From an uncultured bacterium (GTDB lineage: Bacteria; Planctomycetota; JAJSAM01; JAJVHW01): a stretch of DNA of 64,000 bases. Shown one piece after another: positions 9,087 through 18,535 of this stretch. The notes under the pieces were generated by a model. That model was not told where the DNA came from, made no database searches, and was given only the letters and a program-made list of their open reading frames with translations. A program made the position numbers and the translations under genes. The stretch's first letter is position 1. Each line of letters begins with the position of its first letter. Where the stretch lies: assembly GCA_937996235.1 (NCBI GenBank), contig CALKVK010000009.1, positions 248,001-312,000 of the forward strand. Direction: 5' to 3'.

Positions 9087-12000
9087 GCGACGGTCTCGCC
9101 GGCGCCATCGCGCACCGCGCGGAGCACGTCGCGGACGATGCGCACGCGGTTGCGCATCGACGTGCGGTGCTCGGGCGGCGCCTCCTCGAGCGCGGCGCGG
9201 ACGAGCTCGTGCGCGGCGGCGAGGTGCGCGGGATCGCCGCCCGCGCGCCAGAGCAGATAGTGCAGATCGCGGCGCTCGGAGGCGTCCAGCCTGTCGCGGC
9301 TGGCGGCGAAGGCGGCCTCCGCGGCCTCCACGTCGCCGCCCGGCAGCGTCGCGGCGTGGGCCAGCGCGACCGCGCGCAGCCCGTCGATGCCGAGTCCCTG
9401 CGCCGCGTTCCGAGCGCGCTCGTAGACCTCGCGCGCGTCGTCGAGGCGGCCCTCCTCCTGCGCGATCCGGCCGAGCGCGACGTGCGTCAGCGCGGCGCGG
9501 TGCACGTCGCCGCGCTCCTCGCACGAGCGCATGCACGCGTCGAAGTACGCGACCGCCTCGGCGCGCTCGCCGAGTTCCTCGTGTGCGCGCCCGAGGTTGT
9601 GCAGCGCCGCCGTCTCGGCCTCGAGGTGCGACGCGTCGCGCGCCAGCCCGAGCGCGCTCCGGTAGTGCGTGCGGGCCTCCTCGGGACGGCCGCGCCCGAG
9701 CAGCACGTTGCCGAGATCGACGTGGGCCCCCGCCTCGAGCGCACGGTCGCCCTCCTCGACCGCGATCGCGAGGGCGCGCTCGTAGTGCGCCCAGGCCTCG
9801 TTCGTCCGGCCCTCGGCCTCGGACACGAGCCCGAGCCGCAGGTCGGCGGCGATCTCGCCGTGGCGGCGGCCGATCTCGCGGCAGAGCGCGAGGTCGCGCT
9901 CGAACAGCGCGCGCGCGTCGGCCATCCGGCCCGTCTGCCAGGCGAGCTCCCCGAGGTTGCCCGTGGCGACGGACTCCGAGTGGCGGTCGCCGGTCTCGCG
10001 CGCGAGCACCAGCGCCGTCTCGAAGTGCTCCCCGGCGCGCGGCAGCTCGCCGCGGCCCCGCAGCAGCACGCCCAGGTTGAGGAGCGCGTGCAGCTCGCCG
10101 CGCCGGTCGCCGCTCTCGCGCGCCACGGACGCGTGTCGTTCGAAGTGGGTGCCCGCGGCGCTGAGCGCGCCCTGCCGGAAGAGCAGCGCCCCGAGACCGC
10201 CGTGTGCCGAGCCCTCGCTCTCGCGATCGCCGGTCTCGAGCGCCAGCTCCAGCGCGCGGCGGTACCAGCGCTCGGAGAGGGCGGTGCGTCCGGTCCGGTA
10301 GGCGGCGACGCCGAGCGCGCGCGCCGCGCGGCACTCGAGCTCGCGGTCCCCGCACGCGGCCGCCAGCTCGACCGCCTCGGCCGCCGCCTCCTCCTGCCGC
10401 GCATAGCGCGCGAGCCGGTCGAGCGGACCCTGCCCGCCGGCGAGCAGCACGAGGACGCGCGCGCGCTCGCGTCCCGCGAGCGCGCCGGGCTCGGCCAGCA
10501 GGCGCTCCGCCAGATCGGCGGAACGTGCGCTGCGGTACTCGCTCTCGAGGCGCGTCCACGCGGCGTCGAAGGTGCGCACGGCGAGCGCGCCGTCGCCGCC
10601 GCGCAGCGCGTGCTCGCAGAGCTCCACCGCCGCCTCGCCCTCGACGGCGCGCGCCCCGGCGCGCTGCGCGAGCGCGTGCGCCAGCGCCGCGTGCAGCTCG
10701 CGCCGCAGGAGCTCCGGCAGCGTGCCGTACAGCGCCTCCTGGATCTGACGGTGGTCGAACGCGTAGCGCACCCCGACGGCGCGCACGAGGCGGTGCCGGC
10801 GCTCGATGCGCGCGAACGTGCGCAGGAGCGGCACGCGCTGCAGCCCGAGCGCCTCGCCGACGAGCAGCGGGTCGAAGGCGTCGCCGCAGCAGGCGGCGAC
10901 GTCGAGCAGCTCGCGCTCCGCCGTCTCGAGCTCGGCCACGCGCGAGTTGACGAGGTCCACGACCGACGACGGGATCGCGATCTCGTCGATGACGCGCGTC
11001 GAGACCCACGTGCCGTCGCGGCGCCGCTCGATCAGGCGCTCCTCGCGCAGCCCGCGGATGATCTCGAGCGCGAAGAACGGGTTGCCGTCGGACTTCTGCG
11101 CGATGCGGAAGCCCAGCTCCTCGGCCAGGTGGCGTGACGCGAACGCCTCGACCAGGAGGTTCGTGAGCTGCCGCGCGCCGAGGCGCTCGAGGGCGCAGCG
11201 CGACGCGCCCGGGAGCTGCGCCGTGCGCGCGAGCGGCTCCGCCTCGCCGACGCGGCGCGACAGGGCGACCGCGAGCACGGGCGCGTCCGCGAGCTGGCGC
11301 AGCACCGTCGCGACGAACGCGTCGGCGTCGTCGGGCGCGCCGTGCGCGTCGTCGAGGAGCAGCAGGACGGGACGCGTCGCGGCGACGTGGCGCAGCGCCT
11401 GCGCGATGCAGCCGGGCAGCGCGCCGCGCCCGAGCGTCGGCGCCCCGGGCGGCGCGGCGTCGCCGCGCAGCAACGCGTCGAACGCCGGCACCAGGTTCGG
11501 CGTCGCCGCGAGCGCGTCGCCGACACCGTCGGCGCCGAAGTGCTCGCGCAGCGCCCGGAGCAGCGGCTCGGCGGCGGACGCCGTCCCGCCCGGAGTCCAC
11601 GCGCCGTGGAGGAACGAGAACGCGCTGCCGTCGGCCTCGAGCCGTGCCACGAGCTCGTCCACGAGGCGCGTCTTCCCGATGCCCGCCTCGCCCTCCACGA
11701 TGACGACGCGCAGCGCGCCGGCCGCGGCGGCGTCGAACGCGCGCCGCAGGAGCGCGAGCTCCGCGTCGCGTCCGTGCACGGCGGTCTCGCGGGCGACGCG
11801 CGGACGGCGCAGCGGTCCGCGCGCACGCGCGCGCAGCAGCCGCTCGCGCGCCTGCCACCACGCGCCCGACTCCCCCGCCTCGAGCACCTGCGCCAGCTCG
11901 CGTGCCGATGCGAACCGCTCCTCGCGGCGCTTCGCGAGCAGCGTGTGGACGACCTCCTCGAGGAACGGCGTGATCTCCGGCGCGACGGCGCCGAGGCGCC

Positions 12001-12730
12001 GCGGCTCCTCGTGGAGCACGCGCCGGACGACACGCGCGAGGTCGTCGCCATCGAAGGGCTGAACCCCGCTCGCCAGCTCGTACAGGAGCACGCCGAGCGC
12101 GTGCAGGTCGGCGCGCCCGTCGAGCTCGGGAGCGTGCTCGTCGAAGCACTCGGGTGCGGCGTAGGCGAGGCTGCCCACGAACACCCCGGTGCGCGAGATG
12201 CGCTGCGAGTCGCCGAGGCTGCGCGCGACACCCAGGTCCATCAGCTTCACGACGTCGGCCGCGCCCTCCGCGCCGCGTGCGAAGACGACGTTCTCGGGCT
12301 TCACGTCGCGGTGCACGGCACCGACCGCGTGGACGGCCTCCAGGGCGCGGGCGACGTTCTGCCCGACGTGCCGCACGAGCTCCTCCGGCGCGCGGCCCAG
12401 CTCGCCGAGCAGAGCGCGCAGCGTCTGCCCCTCGACCAGCTCCATCACGAGCGCGTCGGTGGCGCGGCCGTCCACCTCGCAGCGCAGCGAGCCGTAGGTG
12501 CGGACCACGTGGTCGTCGCGCACGGCGCACCCGAGCGCGCACTCGCGCCGGAAGCGCTCGGCGTAGCCGGGGGTCTCGCCGAGGTGCGCGTGGAGCACCT
12601 TCACGGCGACACGCGCCCCCGCGGGCAGACCCAACGCGGGCTCCTCCAGCGTGGCGGCGTAGACACGCCCCATGCCGCCGGTCCCGAGCTCCCGCTCGAT
12701 GCGCGCCGCCCCGAGCCGCGTGCCGATCAC
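9056..12730 (-). CDS. Ser/Thr protein kinase fused to an AAA/STAND-type ATPase and TPR array
   Basis: The product is 1224 residues from a GTG start. Residues 1-290 form a Hanks-type kinase: glycine loop GTGGMGRVY (16-24), K44 in VAVKVL, HRDVKPEN at 140-147, and APE at 192-194. The metal-binding DFG is DLG (D165). Residues about 315-600 are an ATPase of the AAA_16/NB-ARC-like kind with Walker A GEAGIGKT (347-354) and Walker B VLLLLDDAH, followed by a winged-helix-like region (NPFFALEIIRGL). From about residue 640 to the end run TPR repeats with recurrent GDRxxE turns. No transmembrane segment or signal peptide is visible, so it should be cytoplasmic. This is the layout of large signalling kinases common in Planctomycetes and Myxobacteria. 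The target is unknown and no partner is adjacent. Confidence 0.92.
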   Translation of the reverse strand: MIGTRLGAARIERELGTGGMGRVYAATLEEPALGLPAGARVAVKVLHAHLGETPGYAERFRRECALGCAVRDDHVVRTYGSLRCEVDGRATDALVMELVEGQTLRALLGELGRAPEELVRHVGQNVARALEAVHAVGAVHRDVKPENVVFARGAEGAADVVKLMDLGVARSLGDSQRISRTGVFVGSLAYAAPECFDEHAPELDGRADLHALGVLLYELASGVQPFDGDDLARVVRRVLHEEPRRLGAVAPEITPFLEEVVHTLLAKRREERFASARELAQVLEAGESGAWWQARERLLRARARGPLRRPRVARETAVHGRDAELALLRRAFDAAAAGALRVVIVEGEAGIGKTRLVDELVARLEADGSAFSFLHGAWTPGGTASAAEPLLRALREHFGADGVGDALAATPNLVPAFDALLRGDAAPPGAPTLGRGALPGCIAQALRHVAATRPVLLLLDDAHGAPDDADAFVATVLRQLADAPVLAVALSRRVGEAEPLARTAQLPGASRCALERLGARQLTNLLVEAFASRHLAEELGFRIAQKSDGNPFFALEIIRGLREERLIERRRDGTWVSTRVIDEIAIPSSVVDLVNSRVAELETAERELLDVAACCGDAFDPLLVGEALGLQRVPLLRTFARIERRHRLVRAVGVRYAFDHRQIQEALYGTLPELLRRELHAALAHALAQRAGARAVEGEAAVELCEHALRGGDGALAVRTFDAAWTRLESEYRSARSADLAERLLAEPGALAGRERARVLVLLAGGQGPLDRLARYARQEEAAAEAVELAAACGDRELECRAARALGVAAYRTGRTALSERWYRRALELALETGDRESEGSAHGGLGALLFRQGALSAAGTHFERHASVARESGDRRGELHALLNLGVLLRGRGELPRAGEHFETALVLARETGDRHSESVATGNLGELAWQTGRMADARALFERDLALCREIGRRHGEIAADLRLGLVSEAEGRTNEAWAHYERALAIAVEEGDRALEAGAHVDLGNVLLGRGRPEEARTHYRSALGLARDASHLEAETAALHNLGRAHEELGERAEAVAYFDACMRSCEERGDVHRAALTHVALGRIAQEEGRLDDAREVYERARNAAQGLGIDGLRAVALAHAATLPGGDVEAAEAAFAASRDRLDASERRDLHYLLWRAGGDPAHLAAAHELVRAALEEAPPEHRTSMRNRVRIVRDVLRAVRDGAGETVAQPPKGSSNA

Positions 12731-12834
12731 GGCGGCAGGCTACCTGCGAGGGCGATCGCGACGTGAGCCCCTCCGCACCCATCCGCGCGGGACTCGAGCC
12801 GGCCGCGGCGCTAGCGTGCGCGCCCGGAGGCCCC

Positions 12835-15432
12835 ATGCGACTGCGGCTCGCGCTCTCTGCGCTCATGCTCTCCCTCGTCGTGCCCGGCGCAGCGCAGGTG
12901 CACGCGCAGGACGCGCCGCCGCCGGCACCTCCTCCCCCACCCACGCAGGAGCAGCTCGACGCCGCCGCGCTCGCGGCGTTCGAGGCGACGCAGTCCGGCC
13001 GCACGGGCGACGTGCTCGAGGGCCTCGACCAGCTGGCGCGCGTGCGGTCGTCGGTCGTGACCGAGAAGGTCGTGGACCTCGCGCTCGGCCGCAGCGAGCA
13101 GCACGTCGCGGAGTTCGCCGGGTGCGCGCTCGCGGCCGCGGACCCCGAGGGCGCGCTGGACGCCGTCGACGCGCGCCTGCGCGCCGATCGCATCCCGGCC
13201 GCCAAGCTCGCGCAGCTCGCGGCGTTCCTCTCCGAGATCCCCACGCCCCGCGCGCTCGACGTCCTCGCCTCCGACCGCCTGCTCGGCAGCCGCGACGAGC
13301 GCGTGCGCCGCGAGGCGATCCGCGCGCTCGGCACGCAGCGCAGTCCGCGCGTCGTCGACGCCGCGATCGCCGCGCTGGGCTCCCGCGACGCGGCGCTGCG
13401 CAACACGGCGTGTGTCGCGCTCGGCCGCGTCGGCGACGCGCGCGCGGTGACGCCGCTCCTCGGCGCGCTCGACAAGAACGACGGCGGAACGGCCGGCTTC
13501 GCGGCGATCGCGCTCGGGCGCATCGAGGACGACTCGATCGTGCCGACGCTCGCTGCGCGCCTCGGCAGCGGGAACTCCGTGGACAAGGCGAAGGCGTTCG
13601 TCGCGGCCGCGCGGCCCGCCCACGTCGACCGGATCGCGGCGATGGTCCGCTCGGGCAGCGACGACGCGAAGATCGCGGCGTGCGCCGCCGCGGCGAAGCT
13701 CGAGCTGCACGACCTCGAGCTGCAGAAGGCGCTGCTGCAGGAGATGCTCGGCAACGACCGCTGGGTGCGCGCCGCCGCGTTCCACGCCCTCGGCCGCTGC
13801 GCGACGCCCGAGCTGTCGCCGTTCCTCGAGAAGCGCACGGGCCAGAAGGACGAGGAGCGCCTGCGCTACGTGTTCGAGATCGCCGGCGACATCCAGTGCA
13901 CGGGCGCGCTCGAAGCGCTCGAGAAGAGCATCTGGAACGAGAGGGACCCCATCACGCGGCGCGTGGCGATGGACGCGTTCTGGCGCGTGCGCGACCCCGA
14001 CGCGATCACGCGCGCCGAGGCGCACATCCGCGCCTCGGCGGGGCGCGCGTTCGAGCGCGCGGCGGAGTTCGTCGGGCTGCGGCACAACCGCAACGGCTTC
14101 GACCTCGCGCTCGAGCTCCTCGACGGCACCAAGCCCGACAGCGCGCAGCAGCTCGCCGTCGAGTTCGCCCTCGAGAAGCAGACCGGGCACTTCTTCGGAC
14201 GCGACACCGCCCTCTGGCGCGAGTGGATCGACGCGAACAAGAACTTCTTCGAGAAGGAGCAGGCGCAGGTCGAGCGCGCCAAGTGGCGCGAGGACTTCCT
14301 GAAGGAGAACACGAAGCCGGGCGCCGTGACGCCCGACACGGAGCGCGCCGTGCAGGCGGCGCTCGACTACCTCGCGCGGCACCAGGACCCGAGCGGCGCG
14401 TTCGACCAGCAGCACTTCCTCGACCTGTGCTCCGAGCCGGCCTGCAGCACCGACTCCGGCGCGCGCGTGCAGATGGACCCGGTCGGCGTCACGGCGCTGT
14501 GCGCGCTCGCCTACTACGGCGCGGGCTGCAGCCCGGCCGCGGGGCGCTACCGCGGCGTGCTCTCGCGCGCGATGGAGTACCTGCTCTCGCGCCAGATGGC
14601 CGACGGCGACTACGCGCCGAACGATCTGATCGGCGGCTACAACCGGCCGCTCGCCCTGCAGGCCTACGCCGAGGCGTACGCGGCGACGCACGACGCGGGC
14701 TACGTGCCCTTCGTGCAGCGCGGCGTCGACTTCCTCACGTGCATCCAGGCCGCGAAGGGCGGCTGGCGCTACCGCGTCGTGGACAACGCGAACGACTCGT
14801 CGGTCGTCGCGTGGGTGCTGTTCGCGGCGAAGAGTGCCGAGAAGGCCGGCGCGCGCGTGCGGCGCTCGGTCTTCGAGGGCTGCGACCTCGTGCTCGCGGC
14901 GTACCAGATGCGACCGGTGAAGGAGCGCGAGGACTTCTACCGCGACATCGACCCGAACTACGCGTTCGAGGTCGGGCAGGGCACGACCTACGAGTTCCAC
15001 ACCGGCTACCAGAACGCGAACTTCGAGGCGAAGTACGCGACCACGGCGCTCGGCCTGATGAGCCGCATCCTGCTCGGCCTGCGGCGCTCGCACCCGTTCT
15101 CGATCGGCAGCGCGAACAAGCTGCTCGCGGCGCAGCTCCCGGAGATCCCGAAGGACGAGCGCTGGGACCGCTTCCAGCCGCGCCAGGAGTACCCGATGTA
15201 CCACATGTACTACGGCACCCTGGCGATGCACCAGATGGGCGGGAAGTACTTCCGCGACTGGAACAAGTCCGTGAAGGCGGTGCTGCTCGGAACGCAGGAG
15301 ACCGGCGGCTGCTCGGCCGGCTCGTGGTCCGGCTGGAACTCCGACCGCTTCTTCAGCCGCCTCTACCCGACCGCGCTCGGCGCCCTGACGCTCGAGACGT
15401 ACTACCGCTACGCCCCGGTTCTGCAGGACTGA
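12835..15432 (+). CDS. Secreted HEAT-repeat protein with prenyltransferase/terpene cyclase-like alpha-toroid domain
   Basis: The product is 865 residues; the ATG at 12835 follows GGAGG. A signal peptide ends VHAQ|DAP, followed by a Pro-rich linker (PPPAPPPPPT). Residues about 40-480 are HEAT/PBS-lyase-like repeats (REAIRALGTQRSPRVVDAAI, CVALGRVGDARAVTPLL). From about residue 502 the pattern RAVQAALDYLARHQDPSGAF, ...LLSRQMADGDY and QAAKGGWRY is the QW-like repeat of the squalene-hopene cyclase/prenyltransferase alpha-alpha toroid. No DXDD motif of a true cyclase was seen, so enzyme activity is doubtful. Exported proteins pairing these two modules are frequent in Planctomycetes, with unknown function. 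The gene stands alone, divergent from the kinase gene with 104 bases between them. Confidence 0.85.
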   Translation: MRLRLALSALMLSLVVPGAAQVHAQDAPPPAPPPPPTQEQLDAAALAAFEATQSGRTGDVLEGLDQLARVRSSVVTEKVVDLALGRSEQHVAEFAGCALAAADPEGALDAVDARLRADRIPAAKLAQLAAFLSEIPTPRALDVLASDRLLGSRDERVRREAIRALGTQRSPRVVDAAIAALGSRDAALRNTACVALGRVGDARAVTPLLGALDKNDGGTAGFAAIALGRIEDDSIVPTLAARLGSGNSVDKAKAFVAAARPAHVDRIAAMVRSGSDDAKIAACAAAAKLELHDLELQKALLQEMLGNDRWVRAAAFHALGRCATPELSPFLEKRTGQKDEERLRYVFEIAGDIQCTGALEALEKSIWNERDPITRRVAMDAFWRVRDPDAITRAEAHIRASAGRAFERAAEFVGLRHNRNGFDLALELLDGTKPDSAQQLAVEFALEKQTGHFFGRDTALWREWIDANKNFFEKEQAQVERAKWREDFLKENTKPGAVTPDTERAVQAALDYLARHQDPSGAFDQQHFLDLCSEPACSTDSGARVQMDPVGVTALCALAYYGAGCSPAAGRYRGVLSRAMEYLLSRQMADGDYAPNDLIGGYNRPLALQAYAEAYAATHDAGYVPFVQRGVDFLTCIQAAKGGWRYRVVDNANDSSVVAWVLFAAKSAEKAGARVRRSVFEGCDLVLAAYQMRPVKEREDFYRDIDPNYAFEVGQGTTYEFHTGYQNANFEAKYATTALGLMSRILLGLRRSHPFSIGSANKLLAAQLPEIPKDERWDRFQPRQEYPMYHMYYGTLAMHQMGGKYFRDWNKSVKAVLLGTQETGGCSAGSWSGWNSDRFFSRLYPTALGALTLETYYRYAPVLQD

Positions 15433-15497
15433 CCACCACCTCGCCGCGCGGCACGCTATCGTGGGCTGCGTCGCAGCACGACGGGAGGGATGCGGTG

Positions 15498-17468
15498 ATG
15501 CTCACGGAACTCGGGCGGCGCTCGCGTCGCAGACTCTGGCTTGCTCTGCCCACGCTCGCGATCGCGCTCGTGGCGCAGGCCGACGACTACTCGGTGGAGA
15601 CCGGCTCGCCCGAGGTGCCGTTCACCTTTGCCGCCGGCGACATCGCGATCCAGGACGGCACCGCGATCAACGTCGCCGGTCCGCTGCTCGGACTCGGCGC
15701 GAACGACGAGCTCGACGCGTTCAGCTACGGCGACGACCAGCCGGAGCCCGCGGGCATCGAGAACTTCGTCAACTTCGACTTCTCGGTCGATCGCCTGAGC
15801 GCCGGGGGTGGCGGGATCGTCACCACGGAGGCGAACGGCAACGGCGCAGCGGGCGACAAGTTCCGCATCATCGCGTTCAGGAACGGACGGACCGTCGGTC
15901 CGCAGCGCCTCTCGGACGCCCCGGATCACGGCCTGACGGCGAAATCGTCGGGCACGACCGAGTCGGAGATCGACGCGCTCGGGCTCGTGTCGGGCACGCA
16001 GATGCCGGTCTTCTTCTCCGTGAGCCGCGCCGGCTCGACCACGCTCACGACGCTCGGCCCCGCCGACATCGCGTACGTGCAGCAGCCGGGCGTGACACCG
16101 CCCACCGTGTACGCCACGGCGGCGCAGCTCGGACTCCAGGCGGGCGACAACATCGACGCGCTCTGCATCCGCGACCGCGGTGCGCTCGGCCAACTCGACG
16201 CGCGCGACCTCGTGTACGTGTCGCTCGACCGCGCCTCGCCGACGCGCGCCGCGACGTTCGCCGGCGGGGCCGACGGCGTCCTGCGCGTGTGGCCGCTCCC
16301 GGCGCGCATCATCTATCGCAACACGCAGCTCGACATGGCGGCGGGCGACGAACTCGACGCGATGACCGCGCGCGACCCCGGAGGCTCGCGCGGGCCGGGC
16401 TCCGTGACGCGCCTGCCGAAGGACTCGACGCTCGTCGCGCTCGTGGACAAGCGCCTCCTGCGCAAGGGTCGGGTCTTCCGCGACGGCTCCAGCGCCCTGG
16501 CGCTCCTCAGTCGCCGCGCGAAGTACCTCGGCCGGAAGCGTCGTGTGCTCGCGATCCGTTCGCGGTCGAGTCGCCAGTTCGGGTTCGGTTCGCTCGTGCG
16601 CAGCGGACGGCGCCGCACGAGCATCCGCTACACGATCGGCCTCGCGACGCGGCAGGGGCAGGTCCCCGGAGTCTCGAACTTCGGCTGCGAGTTCGACGTC
16701 GACGCGACGCCGGGGCAGATCCCCCAGCGCTTCCTCTACGGCGGCTGCACGCCGACCGTCAACGGACTCCGCGCCTACTGTGCAGCGGACGGTGCGAACG
16801 TCGGCACGCCGCGGGACTTCCCCGGCGCCGACGAACTCGAGTTCACGATCGCACTCGACCCGGAGAACGGCGCCGACGTCGCCTGCCGTGCCCTCGACGG
16901 CGACTGGGTCTCGCTCTACAGCAACCCCGCGTACCAGCCCGGCAGCACGCTCGACTGCGGGTTCGGCGCGTCGAATCTGGACGCGGGCGCGGAGGTGTTC
17001 GTCTCCGACTGCTCCCTGTCGACGGACGGCGCCGCGACGTGGCAGCCGTACCTCACGGAGATCGACCGCTGCTCGCAGGCGGTGTCGGATGCCGCGAGCG
17101 CACTCGGCCCCGATGCAGGCGGCAGCGGCAGCGCGCCTGACACGGCGGCCGCCGTGCGCGCCGCAGACGCGTTCCTCGAGGTGGTGTACGGCACGGTCCC
17201 CGCGCTGGACGAGAAGGCGACGCCGACGGCGGACGGCCTCCTGCTGAAGCTCCGCGACGCGTCGCTCGGACCGCTCCCGGACTTCGCGTCGGCAGCAGCC
17301 GTGCAGTCGCGGGTCGCGAAGGCGGCGCGGCAGATCCTGAAGGTGCGCAAGGCCGCCACGAAGTCGCGCGTGAATGCACAGGCACTGCTGCGCAAGCTCG
17401 CCCAGGCGACGAAGGCGTTGGAGGACGCCCGCGATCTGATGGCGCTCGGGGTCGTCACGCACCGCTGA
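15498..17468 (+). CDS. Exported repeat protein of unknown function
   Basis: The product is 656 residues from the ATG at 15498, nine bases after GGGAGG; a GTG three bases earlier is equally possible. The signal peptide ends near ALVAQA|DDYS. The N-terminal half carries three copies of an LGL.AGD.IDAL-type motif, near residues 64 (LGLGANDELDAF), 211 (LGLQAGDNIDAL) and 277 (LDMAAGDELDAM). Each sits in a block of about 70-100 residues, suggesting a repeated beta fold. A basic segment (RAKYLGRKRRVLAIRSRSSR) follows. A cysteine-containing region (FGCEFDVDATPG, YGGCTPT, DVACRALDGDW, STLDCGFG, VSDCSLS) comes next, and the last 120 residues are helical and Lys/Ala-rich. No known family is recognised. 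Convergent with the VOC gene, 27 bases away. Confidence 0.78.
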   Translation: MLTELGRRSRRRLWLALPTLAIALVAQADDYSVETGSPEVPFTFAAGDIAIQDGTAINVAGPLLGLGANDELDAFSYGDDQPEPAGIENFVNFDFSVDRLSAGGGGIVTTEANGNGAAGDKFRIIAFRNGRTVGPQRLSDAPDHGLTAKSSGTTESEIDALGLVSGTQMPVFFSVSRAGSTTLTTLGPADIAYVQQPGVTPPTVYATAAQLGLQAGDNIDALCIRDRGALGQLDARDLVYVSLDRASPTRAATFAGGADGVLRVWPLPARIIYRNTQLDMAAGDELDAMTARDPGGSRGPGSVTRLPKDSTLVALVDKRLLRKGRVFRDGSSALALLSRRAKYLGRKRRVLAIRSRSSRQFGFGSLVRSGRRRTSIRYTIGLATRQGQVPGVSNFGCEFDVDATPGQIPQRFLYGGCTPTVNGLRAYCAADGANVGTPRDFPGADELEFTIALDPENGADVACRALDGDWVSLYSNPAYQPGSTLDCGFGASNLDAGAEVFVSDCSLSTDGAATWQPYLTEIDRCSQAVSDAASALGPDAGGSGSAPDTAAAVRAADAFLEVVYGTVPALDEKATPTADGLLLKLRDASLGPLPDFASAAAVQSRVAKAARQILKVRKAATKSRVNAQALLRKLAQATKALEDARDLMALGVVTHR

Positions 17469-17495
17469 GCGGTTGCCGCGACGCCCTTCGGAGTC

Positions 17496-17918
17496 TCAGC
17501 GCGCGAACAGCCGCGACGGGTCGCGGAACGCCTTGAACTCGAGCGCGTTCCCGGACGGGTCGCGCACGAAGAACGTGCCCTGCTCGCCGACCTCGCCGCG
17601 GAAGCGCACGTAGGGCTCGGCGGCGAACGGCCAGCGCGCGTCGCGCAGGCGCGCCGCGAGCGCTTCCCACGCCTCCCACGCGAGCACGAGCCCGAAGTGC
17701 GGGACGGGCACGCCGTGTCCGTCCACGACGTTCGTCCCGGAGTCCTCCGCGCGGCGCCCCGCGACGCGGTGCGCGACGATCTGGTGCCCCGCGAGGTCGA
17801 AGTCGATCCACGCGTCCGACGAGCGCCCCTCCGGACAGCCGAGCACGCCGCCGTAGAAGGCGCGCGCTGCGGCGAGGTCGTGGACGGGGAACGCGAGGTG
17901 GAACGGCGGTCGGTCCAT
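17496..17918 (-). CDS. VOC (glyoxalase/bleomycin-resistance/dioxygenase) superfamily protein
   Basis: The product is 140 residues, the usual length of a single two-module VOC protein. The N-terminal motif FHLAFPVHDLAAARAFY places a metal-ligand His early. The C-terminal half has FFVRDPSGNALEFKAF, the standard DPxGNxxE motif with the final metal ligand Glu. VPHFGLVLAWE supplies the second-module His. The superfamily covers glyoxalase I, extradiol dioxygenases and antibiotic-binding proteins, and the substrate cannot be told from the sequence. The RBS is weak. The gene is divergent from the YbaK-like gene with about 61 bases between starts, too little to show a clear promoter by eye. Confidence 0.88.
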   Translation of the reverse strand: MDRPPFHLAFPVHDLAAARAFYGGVLGCPEGRSSDAWIDFDLAGHQIVAHRVAGRRAEDSGTNVVDGHGVPVPHFGLVLAWEAWEALAARLRDARWPFAAEPYVRFRGEVGEQGTFFVRDPSGNALEFKAFRDPSRLFAR

Positions 17919-17979
17919 GTGCGGATGCTACCGGCGGGACGATGTGGCAGCGCGCGCGCGGCAACGTCATGCTCTCCGC

Positions 17980-18516
17980 GTGGACGACCCCGTCGAAGCC
18001 CGTGTGCTCGCCGTGCTCGACGCCCTCGGCGAGCGCTGGGAGCGCATCCCGTGCGACCCGGCCCTCGCCGACACGGCCGCGTTCTGCGCGCACTACGGCG
18101 AGCCGCTCGAGCGCTCGGCGAACGCGATCGTCGTCGCGACGCGCGGCGAGCCGTCCGTGCTGGCCGCGTGCGTCGTGCTCGCGACGACGCGCCTCGACGT
18201 CAACCGCGCCGTGCGGCGCGAGCTCGGCGGTGCGCGCGTCTCGTTCGCGGACGCCGCGCGCATGCGGGCCGCCACCGGCATGGAGGTCGGGGGCGTGACG
18301 CCCTTCGCGCTCCCGCCGGGCATGCCGCTCCTGATCGACGCGGCCGTCGCCGCCCTGCCGTGGGTCATCGTCGGCACGGGCGGGCGCACCTCGAAGCTGC
18401 GGATCGCGCCGTCGGCGCTCGTGCGCCTGCCCGGCGCGCGCGTGGTCGCGGGGCTCGCCCGGGACGCGGACGGCGGCCCCCCGCGTTGCGTGGGAGGCGC
18501 TCCGGGGCCCGGGTAG
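17980..18516 (+). CDS. YbaK/ProX-like free-standing aminoacyl-tRNA deacylase
   Basis: The product is 178 residues from a GTG at 17980, chosen because homology to the family begins there; the frame is open to 17917 without an RBS. The fold signature is clear: RSANAIVVATRGEPSVLAACVV, a LDVNRAVRREL helix, SFADAARMRAATGMEVGGVTP and LPWVIVGTGGRTSKLRI. Family members hydrolyse mischarged tRNAs (for example Cys- or Ala-tRNAPro). The lysine usually found in the LDxxKL helix appears as Asn (LDVNRA), so activity or specificity may differ. It lies 19 bases upstream of dxr. The window also encodes a ProRS without an insertion editing domain (52367-53803), so a trans-editing role is a reasonable guess. 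Confidence 0.82.
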   Translation: MDDPVEARVLAVLDALGERWERIPCDPALADTAAFCAHYGEPLERSANAIVVATRGEPSVLAACVVLATTRLDVNRAVRRELGGARVSFADAARMRAATGMEVGGVTPFALPPGMPLLIDAAVAALPWVIVGTGGRTSKLRIAPSALVRLPGARVVAGLARDADGGPPRCVGGAPGPG

Positions 18517-18535
18517 CCTCGCCGCGCCTCCCACC

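Noticed and set aside
5349..13838. A very long open frame on the minus strand opposite several genes, rich in Arg and Ala
   Set aside because: Antisense to recognisable genes (M4 peptidase, HEAT protein) and crossing gene borders; a shadow frame produced by the high GC third codon position.
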